NCBI RefSeq assembly: GCF_004378255.1
Contig: NZ_SNQG01000001.1
Location: forward strand, 930,001 to 994,000
Origin: Mucilaginibacter phyllosphaerae
Lineage (GTDB): Bacteria; Bacteroidota; Bacteroidia; Sphingobacteriales; Sphingobacteriaceae
Direction of reading: 5' to 3'
Length of the DNA stretch: 64,000 nucleotides
The notes beneath the pieces are model-generated. The model was not told the origin of the DNA and did not search any database. It was given only the letters and a program-made list of their open reading frames with translations. This document shows positions 1-7,438 of the stretch, in pieces. Both the position numbers and the translations under genes were made by a program. The stretch's first letter is position 1, and the number at the start of each line of letters is the position of its first letter.

Positions 1-234
1 TGGATGATATTTTTCGATAAGAACGATCTTTTCTCTCAATACGAATACCATCAGCAGCTGAACAAGTTAAAGCAAGAACAGGCCTTTTACCAAACAGAAA
101 CGGCCAAAGTGAACAAAGATCTGGAAGAACTCACCTCAGACAAAGCCAAACTGGAAAAGTTTGCCCGCGAAAAGTACCTCATGAAAAAGGATAACGAAGA
201 CGTTTTTGTGATTGTACACGAAAAAAAGAAATAA
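1..234 (+). CDS. FtsB/DivIC-family septum formation initiator, 3' part
   Basis: Small cell-division coiled-coil protein of the DivIC/FtsB family, which links early and late divisome proteins in the inner membrane. The reading frame is open from base 1 (a Trp codon precedes the first visible Met), so the gene starts upstream of the window and the N-terminal membrane helix is missing here. What is visible is the end of a helix followed by a heptad-rich stretch (roughly residues 13-55 of the visible part) and the family-typical FAREKYLMKKDNEDVFVI ending, matching the conserved ARE.Y.MK...E.V pattern. The Lys-rich tail is normal. Family call is good; the gene symbol is left empty because the Bacteroidota homologue is named inconsistently. 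Confidence 0.85.
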   Translation, partial: WMIFFDKNDLFSQYEYHQQLNKLKQEQAFYQTETAKVNKDLEELTSDKAKLEKFAREKYLMKKDNEDVFVIVHEKKK

Positions 235-257
235 ACCGGTATTAAACCGGCTTATTT
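229..257 (+). terminator. Possible hairpin after the septum initiator gene
   Basis: Arms 229-239 and 247-257 (AAATAAACCGG against CCGGCTTATTT) pair with one A/C mismatch and a 7-base loop. The hairpin overlaps the stop codon and no clear T-run follows, so it is only a weak terminator candidate between convergent genes. Confidence 0.35.
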
Positions 258-304
258 AGCTTAAATATCGCTTTCATACCCTTATTTCTGCCCCTGAAAC
301 TACC

Positions 305-2077
305 TTAATTCTTCGTATCTATCTTAGGTATGCTAAACATGGCCTCTTTAATGAATTTTACCGGGGCGCTGCCATAGCTCAAAAATTTTTCGTTAAATTG
401 TTTTAGCTTATAGTTATTGGCCTGCTTTTTCTTCCACTCATCATGCAGTGAATTTATCTCTTTATAGCCTGTATAATAGCTGGTTAACTGCACGCTGCTT
501 ACACTTACACGTTTCCATTTACCATCGGCTTCGGCTTGTTGCTGAAAGGCTTCTTTGGTAAGCATTTTTACGGCTTGTTCCTGGGTCATAGCGCCGGTGT
601 GCACGCTGTAGTCCAGTATGGTATTATACACCGAGCGGAGGTGCCATTTATACCACATCAGGCGCATTTCGGGGGCGTTATCGCCAAAACCTGCATCAAT
701 CATTTCCTGTTCGCTAAATACGGCCCAGCCCTCTATCATAGCACCATTGCTTAGTACAGATTTTATTAAACTTGGCGATTGATTGGCATACACCAGTTGC
801 GTGTAATGCCCCGGTATAGCCTCGTGGATGCAAAGGATCTGCAAAATATAGTCGTTATACTCGCGCAGGTAGCTTTCTGCCTTGCTGGCCGGCCAGCCGG
901 CTAAACTCCCTACGTTATAATAGGTATTGCCACCCTTGTCATAAGGCCCCGGCGAACTGACAGAAGCACCGGCAACACCCGCCATATAAGCAGGCTCTTT
1001 ACGCACTATCAGCGGCTTGGTTGGGTCTAAAGTAACCAGGTCTTTTGCTTTGATAAACGCAGTAAGCTTAGGGATCTCCCGTTCAATAGCCGACTGGAAA
1101 TCATCAGGCGCAACATGCTTGGCCGATAAGGTATCTATCACCCTGGCAATAAACTCCAGCGAATCTTTAGGTATAGGCTGCGTACCAAAATATTTTGGCC
1201 ACAGTTTACGGCTAAGTTTTGCCATTTCGCGGTGCAGGTACTTTTTACGTTCAACGGCCGAGTTAAAGGTTTGCTGCGCTGTACCTTCGGCCTGTATATC
1301 GTATTTAAACTTGGTTTCGTAAAGCTGCTTGCCCAGCCTAAAACTGCGGGGTTTATCATTCTTCAGCGCTTTTAAATAAGCAGCATATTCCTTAATGGCT
1401 GCCGCAGATACCTTGGCCCTGTCCAACATCAGTTTTTGTTCGGCGGCCGGGATATTTGTTTTCTTTAACGAATCGGCAAAATCGCTTTCGATAACGCTTA
1501 CACCGCCCAGATGCTGCTCGATAGCCAGGCTGGTTAATTCGGCAACCGGGTTTTTAAGTTGCTTTTCGGCCTCTTTATAATATGCCGGTATGTTCTCCAT
1601 TTTTTGGTAAAAGCTGCGCAGGCGTTTACTTAGCGGTGCATAAGACTCATTTAGTATGGTGGCAAAAGTGCCTATTACGTTATAGGAAGATGGGTCCCAC
1701 TGGTATTGTTTCAATTGCTCGGTGTTCCATTGCAGGCTTTCCATTTGGTTTTGCATCAAATGATGGTCTATCTTGTTCGCATCGTTCATGGTATTTACCT
1801 CGTAACGGTTCAGCGAATCTAATTGCACTTTAGCAAATTTGACGAGTTGCGCCCTGGTCTTATCATTCGGGACAAGCAGCACACTATCGTATTTATGGTA
1901 GCCTACGCTGGTAGCCCAGTCGGGATTATTTTTCCACAACTCTTCTAAAAAATGGTCTTCGTACCTGATAAAAGCTGCATCATCTCTCAACGAAACATCC
2001 TGCATAGATTGCCCGTCCTTTTTACAAGCGGTAAATGCGCCCACATACAGGGCCATTAATAGTATCTTTTTGATCAC
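305..2077 (-). CDS. DUF885 family lipoprotein, probable metallo-enzyme
   Basis: A 590-residue member of the DUF885 family, envelope proteins that look like zinc metallopeptidases of unknown substrate. The N-terminus (hydrophobic stretch ending AFTAC, Cys at residue 18) is a lipoprotein signal, so the mature protein is probably lipid-anchored and faces the periplasm or the cell surface. The HEAIPGH motif at residues 418-424 is the conserved HExxxGH-like metal site of the family, and the length is usual. The start is GTG at 2077; the next ATG (2056) would leave too short a signal peptide. It is convergent with the upstream septum gene and divergent from the DinB gene at 2172. A TTTG/N21/TAAGTTTA arrangement upstream resembles a Bacteroidota promoter. 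Substrate unknown. Confidence 0.85.
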   Translation of the reverse strand: MIKKILLMALYVGAFTACKKDGQSMQDVSLRDDAAFIRYEDHFLEELWKNNPDWATSVGYHKYDSVLLVPNDKTRAQLVKFAKVQLDSLNRYEVNTMNDANKIDHHLMQNQMESLQWNTEQLKQYQWDPSSYNVIGTFATILNESYAPLSKRLRSFYQKMENIPAYYKEAEKQLKNPVAELTSLAIEQHLGGVSVIESDFADSLKKTNIPAAEQKLMLDRAKVSAAAIKEYAAYLKALKNDKPRSFRLGKQLYETKFKYDIQAEGTAQQTFNSAVERKKYLHREMAKLSRKLWPKYFGTQPIPKDSLEFIARVIDTLSAKHVAPDDFQSAIEREIPKLTAFIKAKDLVTLDPTKPLIVRKEPAYMAGVAGASVSSPGPYDKGGNTYYNVGSLAGWPASKAESYLREYNDYILQILCIHEAIPGHYTQLVYANQSPSLIKSVLSNGAMIEGWAVFSEQEMIDAGFGDNAPEMRLMWYKWHLRSVYNTILDYSVHTGAMTQEQAVKMLTKEAFQQQAEADGKWKRVSVSSVQLTSYYTGYKEINSLHDEWKKKQANNYKLKQFNEKFLSYGSAPVKFIKEAMFSIPKIDTKN

Positions 2078-2171
2078 TGCGTTAAATTTTGCTTTGGTGC
2101 ATAAACTTAAAACTTTTGAAGCAAATAAATCAAACCCGGGCCTAATTTGTTAATTACAAAACAGATTAGTT

Positions 2172-2648
2172 ATGGATCATCAACACGATATACTGATAAA
2201 CGAATTAATAAAGCTGCTGGAAGGCGGCGGTGCGCACGCCACTTTAAAGGATGCACTCAGCGGTTTATCCGCCAACCTGCGCGGCAGTAAGCCCCACAAC
2301 TTGCCTTACAGCATCTGGCAACTGGCAGAGCATATCCGGATAGCACAGTGGGATATGCTGGAGTTTAGCAAGAACGGCAGCCATCAATCACTAAAATGGC
2401 CTGATGATTACTGGCCAAAAGAGGCCGAACCTGCAGATGACGACGCATGGAACAACACTATCGCCCAAATCGATGCCGACAGAAATGAGTTTATCGCCCT
2501 TTTAAAAAGTGGTAATATTTATGCCAAAATACCTCACGGCGACGGGCAAAGCATCCTGCGCGAGGCCTTACAGATAGCCGATCATAATGCATATCATATA
2601 GCAGAGATCATCCTACTGAGGCGTTTACTGGGCGCGTGGAAAAGTTAG
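2172..2648 (+). CDS. DinB-family (DinB_2/DUF664-like) protein
   Basis: A 158-residue four-helix DinB-like protein. This superfamily uses three His residues to hold a divalent metal; some members are thiol transferases, but most have no assigned reaction. Visible markers are the helix with AEHIRIAQWDM near residue 56 and the C-terminal DHNAYHIAEI helix, which carry the expected metal-binding His positions. Probably cytoplasmic, as there is no signal peptide. The stop is 7 bases from an AGCCTCACC repeat element that fills the gap to the convergent hydrolase gene. It is related only at family level to the second DinB protein at 45882. Biochemical role unknown. Confidence 0.8.
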   Translation: MDHQHDILINELIKLLEGGGAHATLKDALSGLSANLRGSKPHNLPYSIWQLAEHIRIAQWDMLEFSKNGSHQSLKWPDDYWPKEAEPADDDAWNNTIAQIDADRNEFIALLKSGNIYAKIPHGDGQSILREALQIADHNAYHIAEIILLRRLLGAWKS

Positions 2649-2655
2649 CAGATGT

Positions 2656-2746
2656 AGCCTCACCTAAATCCTTTTCAAAGCAGAGAACTTGAAAAAAACC
2701 TTCAACTATTAGAGCCCTCTCCTTTGGGAGAGGGCAGGGTGAGGCT
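2656..2746. repeat. Palindromic intergenic repeat, copy 1 (AGCCTCACC ends)
   Basis: A 91-bp unit bounded by inverted ends (AGCCTCACC at 2656-2664 and GGGTGAGGCT at 2737-2746). It contains an internal hairpin CCCTCTCC/GGAGAGGG near 2716-2735. The same unit occurs inside leuS at 8317-8401, with matching ends, matching CCTAAATCC and ACTT blocks and the same CCCTCTCCTTTGG core. It occupies essentially all of the space between two convergent genes, so it may also act as a bidirectional terminator. It has no coding capacity and looks like a REP/MITE-type non-autonomous element. Confidence 0.8.
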
Positions 2747-2749
2747 TTT

Positions 2750-4033
2750 CTACTTCAGCCCCTTCACAAAATTAGTTATTGCCGTTACCAGTTCGGGTTT
2801 CAGCGGCAGATCCGGATCGCTGTAGGTAGCCCGGTTCTTGTCTTTATCAGCCGGGGCTTCCTTTAGTATGTGGTTCATGTTGGGTATAATTACCAGGGTA
2901 GCGTCTGATTTTGCTTTTTTCAGCATATCGGCGTCCGTAGTGGGTACCTGTATGTCTGTTGTGCCCTGCAAGATCAATACCGGCACTTTAGCCTTTTTCA
3001 GCTCTCTTACCGGCATGTATCTAAACCACGATAATAAATAGGGCTGAATATCAGGCCGGGCTATAGGATAAAGTTTTGGGTCGATATTATCTGTGAATTT
3101 GCCTTTTTTCAGGCTGTCCAGCATGGTTTTAAAGTTATCCTGAATATACTTTGGATAAGCCTTCATTTGCTCGGTAACAACAATATCTGCCGAGCGGCCT
3201 GCACCGGCAACGGATATAAAAGCATTTGCAGGCTGATCGCGGATGGCTAACATGCCTACCAGCGAGCCCTCGCTGTGGCCCAGTACGATCACCTTCGAAA
3301 AACGCTGATCCTCGCTTAATAAATTGATCAGGCCCACAGCGTCATCTACATAATCTTCAAAACGCAATTCTTTCTCTTTGGTAGTAGTTGTGCTTTGGCC
3401 CACCATACGCTTATCGTAACGCAGGGTTGCAATGCCGTTTTTGCCCAGTTCGTTAGCCAGCATTTTATAGGTATTGCCGTTTAGGCCCAGTTTGGCGCTG
3501 TTACCATTCCTGTCTGTAGGGCCAGACCCGGGGATGATCAATACTACAGGGATCTTACCCGAAGCGTTAACCGGCATGGCTAAAGTGCCCGATATGGTGC
3601 CCGAAAATGTTTTGAGCAACACAGGCGATTCCTTTAAGGAAGCATCAAGGGCAATGGTTTTAGCTTCTTCTGCATACGGGCTCAATAATAAGCCGGTAAG
3701 CTTATTTTGGTTGTTTAATGATATATTTAACAAAAACACGGCATTATCAAAGGTTGCCTTATAAACTGCCAGCGGTTGGTTATACTTCAAAAAGTCTGCT
3801 TTTTTTAATGTGCCCAACTGAGATCGTAGCTGTACGGTTGTCGATTTGAATTTATCCAGCGGCAGGCTGGTTTTCATTTCGGGGCTAAACATATTAAATA
3901 TGCTATCGGGCTGGTTACCGTTATAAAACCGTACAAACTTGCTTGCTGTAAGTGCGTAATTAGCAGGCAAATCCTGTGCTTTTAACTGTGCGGTAAAAAA
4001 CAGGGCAAGTATTATAAAATATATCTTCTTCAT
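2750..4033 (-). CDS. Secreted alpha/beta hydrolase with N-terminal DUF3887-like domain
   Basis: A 427-residue secreted alpha/beta-hydrolase. Residues 1-19 form a signal peptide ending in KAQ. Residues ~25-115 match the DUF3887-type fold often fused to hydrolases in Bacteroidota. The hydrolase domain follows, with an oxyanion region VVLIIPGSGPTDRNG, the nucleophile elbow GHSEGS (Ser254), an acid region LILQGTTDIQVP and a catalytic His in NMNHILKE. The family includes esterases and peptidase-like enzymes; the substrate cannot be told from sequence. Its ATG (4033) faces the outer-membrane receptor gene at 4216 across a 182-bp divergent promoter region. Its stop is 3 bp from the palindromic repeat. 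Confidence 0.85.
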   Translation of the reverse strand: MKKIYFIILALFFTAQLKAQDLPANYALTASKFVRFYNGNQPDSIFNMFSPEMKTSLPLDKFKSTTVQLRSQLGTLKKADFLKYNQPLAVYKATFDNAVFLLNISLNNQNKLTGLLLSPYAEEAKTIALDASLKESPVLLKTFSGTISGTLAMPVNASGKIPVVLIIPGSGPTDRNGNSAKLGLNGNTYKMLANELGKNGIATLRYDKRMVGQSTTTTKEKELRFEDYVDDAVGLINLLSEDQRFSKVIVLGHSEGSLVGMLAIRDQPANAFISVAGAGRSADIVVTEQMKAYPKYIQDNFKTMLDSLKKGKFTDNIDPKLYPIARPDIQPYLLSWFRYMPVRELKKAKVPVLILQGTTDIQVPTTDADMLKKAKSDATLVIIPNMNHILKEAPADKDKNRATYSDPDLPLKPELVTAITNFVKGLK

Positions 4034-4215
4034 GTTATAATGATGGCTTTCTTCTTTGGCGAAATTAATAAAATTGCAAGTATTACCTTTAATAAATAGC
4101 CGCCGGCAACAATTTTAATATAAATTCGTAAAAGCTATAATAGGATGCAAGCATTTGTTATATTTAAAATCTAAAACTAAAATAACTATAAAGCAAATTT
4201 CTACGAGGTAAATTA

Positions 4216-6651
4216 ATGAGGGTTAAATTTGGTTGCTTTTTTACGGTTATCCTGGCAGGCTTATTTAATTTTTGTTACGCCCAAACAGGTTCATCGGTAA
4301 TTAGCGGGAGTGTTTGGATACAAAATAACCAGGCTGCCGATGCGGCCACCGTTGTTTTATTAAAACTGCCCGATTCTGCCGCGGTTGCATCTGCATTGGT
4401 TAACCCTAAAGGCAATTACCGGTTTACAGCTGTATCTGCAGGCGCATACCTTATTCTGGCTACCCGGCTTGGCTATAAAAAAGCCTATTCTGCAGTATAT
4501 ACTCTAAAACCCGGGCAAACGGTTTCGGCCGGTATCATTTTGCTATCCCCTGCCAGTAGCCAGCTTAAAGAAGTAGCCATTGTTGGCAGAAAACCTTATG
4601 TGGAAGTGCGGCCGGGCAAAACCATAATCAATCCATCAGCCAGCATCATTGCCGACGGGCAATCGGCACTGGATATTTTAAGGCAATCGCCGGGTGTGCG
4701 TGTGGATAATAACGAGAATGTAAGTATCAGCGGGCGGCAGGATGCCCTGATACTGATAGACGGGAAAGCCACTAATTTAAGCGGCGCCGACCTTACCGCG
4801 CTCTTAAAAAGCACCCAGGGCAGTAATATAGACCGCATGGAACTGATAACCGGCGGATCGGCAAAGTACGATGCTGCGGCGGGTGGTATCATCAACATCA
4901 TTTATAAAAAAGGGAAAAACCTGGGTACCAACGGCACTTTAAATACATCGGCAGGGTATGGTACCTATTACAAAGCCAACGCCGGTTTATCTTTAAATCA
5001 TCGCACCGCAGGCTACAATATTTTTGGTAATTATAATTTTACTGCCAACAAAACCTTCAGGGAGATCCTTACCGACAGGGGCATCAATTATGCCGGTGTA
5101 CAAAGCGATTATAACACCATGTATAACAACATCCAGCAAAACCGTAATCACGCCTTTGCGCTGGGTACAGATTTCTTTTTGTCGCCGGGCCAAAGCATCG
5201 GCTTTTTAGTTAACGGGTTTGTAAGCGATAATGTATTCCATAAAAACAATGATCTGCACATAACTAACCAGGGCGTGTTAGATTCTGTTATTAAGGCAAC
5301 ATCCGGCATAAACAGGGATATTACCAACATCAACTATAACCTAAATTATAACGGTACGCTTGATAAAACAGGCAGAAGTATATCGGCCAATATTACCTAT
5401 AACCATACTTCGCGCAAATCTGCAGAGTATATTACCAACGAATTTTTTGATGCAGCCGGCGCCGCTTACCGCAACCCATTGTTATTACAAAATATCTCTC
5501 CAACAAAAATCAATAACTGGACCGGTACCATAGCCTACACCAATCCGCTGCCAAAAGATGCCAAACTGGAAGCAGGCTTAAAATACAGTTATACCAATAC
5601 CGATAATAACCTTGTTTTTGGCCCGCAGGTTAATGGTATTTATACCATTGATAATAACTACAGCAATTACTTTATTTTTAAAGAAAGCATTGGCGCCGGT
5701 TATGTTAACTACAACGGCAAGTTTGGCAAGTTTGATCTGGAAAGCGGCCTGCGCGGCGAGTACACCTATAATAATGGCACATCGGTTACAAATAAGCATA
5801 CCACCATCCGCAAATACTTTAACCTGTTCCCCACTGTTTTATTAAATTACCGGTATAACGATAATAACGAATACGCCCTATCATTCACCAGAGGCATCAC
5901 CAGGCCCGGTTACGATAAGCTAAACCCCTTTTTATACTTTGTAGATCTGTATAATTACCAGGCGGGCAACCCCTACCTAATGCCCGAGTACAATAGTTCG
6001 GTAAGGTTAACACATACTTACAAGCAGCAAACAGTTACCGCTTTATACGCCACTTTGCTTACAGGTGCGTCGTTCCCGTTCTATAACCAAAATGATACCA
6101 CCAAAATAAGCACCACTACCAATGTTAATCTGGGCCGGCTTTATACTTATGGCATCAACATCAATACACCTGTTACTTTTACCACATGGTGGCGCAGCAC
6201 TTATGATATTGATGCATCTTACCAGCGGTACGTAGCTTACAGCCAATATGGCAACCTAAACAAAGGCACCGGCGATGTTATTATTAATACCACCCAGTAT
6301 TTTCAATTAAACAGCACTATAACGGCACAATTAAGCGGTAAATACGAAACCGCCACCTTTTACGGCATTAACCAGTTTAGGCCAAACTATTTTATGAATG
6401 CGGGCATCAGTAAACAAATATTAAACAAACTTGGCCGCCTTAGCCTTGTTGCCGAAGATATTTTCAGAACGAACAGAGACCGTGCCTACACCAATTACCA
6501 AAACCTTAACCGTAGCATGGTAGACAGGAGAGAATACCGCAAAGTTACTTTAAGCTTTAGCTACCGCTTTGGTAAAGCAACCGTAAAAAGCGCTGCAAAA
6601 CACGTTATCGGTAACGAGGATATCCAAAACCGTATCCGGTTGAACAATTAA
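4216..6651 (+). CDS. TonB-receptor-like outer-membrane beta-barrel protein
   Basis: An 811-residue outer-membrane protein of the 'outer membrane beta-barrel family' (TonB-dependent receptor-like). Order: signal peptide (residues 1-23), a carboxypeptidase-regulatory-like Ig domain (~28-110), a plug domain beginning with the KEVAIVGRKPYVEV segment and including the ILRQSPGVRVDNNENVSISGR region, then an aromatic- and Asn/Tyr-rich barrel with the family landmark RPGYDKLNPFLYFVDLYNYQ. Transport of a bulky ligand powered by TonB is the usual role of relatives, but several members of this subfamily have no known ligand. No SusD-like partner is adjacent, so it is not an obvious polysaccharide locus. 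The stop overlaps the convergent KTSC gene by 4 bp. Confidence 0.85.
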   Translation: MRVKFGCFFTVILAGLFNFCYAQTGSSVISGSVWIQNNQAADAATVVLLKLPDSAAVASALVNPKGNYRFTAVSAGAYLILATRLGYKKAYSAVYTLKPGQTVSAGIILLSPASSQLKEVAIVGRKPYVEVRPGKTIINPSASIIADGQSALDILRQSPGVRVDNNENVSISGRQDALILIDGKATNLSGADLTALLKSTQGSNIDRMELITGGSAKYDAAAGGIINIIYKKGKNLGTNGTLNTSAGYGTYYKANAGLSLNHRTAGYNIFGNYNFTANKTFREILTDRGINYAGVQSDYNTMYNNIQQNRNHAFALGTDFFLSPGQSIGFLVNGFVSDNVFHKNNDLHITNQGVLDSVIKATSGINRDITNINYNLNYNGTLDKTGRSISANITYNHTSRKSAEYITNEFFDAAGAAYRNPLLLQNISPTKINNWTGTIAYTNPLPKDAKLEAGLKYSYTNTDNNLVFGPQVNGIYTIDNNYSNYFIFKESIGAGYVNYNGKFGKFDLESGLRGEYTYNNGTSVTNKHTTIRKYFNLFPTVLLNYRYNDNNEYALSFTRGITRPGYDKLNPFLYFVDLYNYQAGNPYLMPEYNSSVRLTHTYKQQTVTALYATLLTGASFPFYNQNDTTKISTTTNVNLGRLYTYGININTPVTFTTWWRSTYDIDASYQRYVAYSQYGNLNKGTGDVIINTTQYFQLNSTITAQLSGKYETATFYGINQFRPNYFMNAGISKQILNKLGRLSLVAEDIFRTNRDRAYTNYQNLNRSMVDRREYRKVTLSFSYRFGKATVKSAAKHVIGNEDIQNRIRLNN

Positions 6652-6869
6652 AGGTACTTCACCTTTTCTTCGGGATACTTACCCTTTATTTTGGTTACAA
6701 AAAAGTGCCCGAGCGATTGGCTGCTGATGAATTTTTTATAGGCCGGGGGTTTAAAATTAAAGTACTGCCACACACCGCCGTTTTCTTTAAACTCCAGTTC
6801 GAGGATGTGTTTATCTGCATCGTAACCAATGCTTTGTAAGGCCGATGATTGTACCGGATGCCTGCGCAT
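6648..6869 (-). CDS. KTSC domain protein
   Basis: A 73-residue protein made almost entirely of a KTSC domain (named after the KTSC domain of lysyl-tRNA synthetase-associated proteins), a small fold of unknown function. Visible hallmarks are PVQSSALQSIGYD near the start, ILELEFKENGGVWQYFNFKPPAYKKF in the middle, and a final LGHFFVTKIKGKYP. I place the start at the ATG at 6869 (MRRHPVQSS) because this matches the usual family start; a TTG eight codons upstream is less likely. The 3' end overlaps the stop of the convergent receptor gene by 4 bp. Confidence 0.85.
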   Translation of the reverse strand: MRRHPVQSSALQSIGYDADKHILELEFKENGGVWQYFNFKPPAYKKFISSQSLGHFFVTKIKGKYPEEKVKYL

Positions 6870-6911
6870 AATATGATAGCAGGGCAAAGCCAAAAAAGTT
6901 TTTACAAAATG

Positions 6912-7295
6912 TTAACCGGCATGGCCGCTAAAGGCACTGATAACAATAACAAGCAACACAATAAAAGTAATAAAGGTGTACAGGTAATCTTTTTCGAGGA
7001 TAAAACCAATTGCGCTGAATATTACACGTACCACAGGTGTGGCTATCAATAAAACAATACCGGCCTGTATAATGGCCCTGCCCCTTAAAGTAAGTATGCC
7101 GTTGATGATGCCTGCCGGGCTATGGATAAAATCGGGCACGCCTTTAAACACATGATAGTTGGTTATTACATGGCCGTGGCGGTACAGGTAAATAACGCCG
7201 CCGGTAAAAACAACCAGCATAGATACAAATACCCCGGCACGCAGTACCCAGCCTATTACCGCCTGCATATCTTTATCCTTAAACCGCTGTGTCAT
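6912..7295 (-). CDS. DUF1634 family membrane protein
   Basis: A 127-residue integral membrane protein of the DUF1634 family, with helices at roughly residues 14-34, 62-84 and 101-121. In many bacteria DUF1634 genes sit directly beside a TauE/SafE-type sulfite/anion exporter; no such gene is adjacent here, so its partner, if any, lies elsewhere. The start ATG at 7295 is preceded by a promoter-like pair on the minus strand: TTG, 20 bases, then TATTTTCG (one mismatch to TAnnTTTG), giving a very short leader. It is divergent from leuS. Function not established. Confidence 0.8.
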   Translation of the reverse strand: MTQRFKDKDMQAVIGWVLRAGVFVSMLVVFTGGVIYLYRHGHVITNYHVFKGVPDFIHSPAGIINGILTLRGRAIIQAGIVLLIATPVVRVIFSAIGFILEKDYLYTFITFIVLLVIVISAFSGHAG

Positions 7296-7438
7296 TGCGG
7301 TCGAAAATAAGGGATAAAAAACGGCTTACCAAGTTTAATGTTAACCTATATATTATATAGACTTTATTGAAACTCACTGGCAAACGCTGATGTTAAAGCA
7401 GTTTTTACTATTTTCGCAACCTTATACGGTAAAAGCAA

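Noticed and set aside
4216-6651. Polysaccharide utilisation locus (SusC-type receptor)
   Set aside because: No SusD-like lipoprotein or glycoside hydrolase is adjacent, and the protein belongs to the shorter outer-membrane barrel family.
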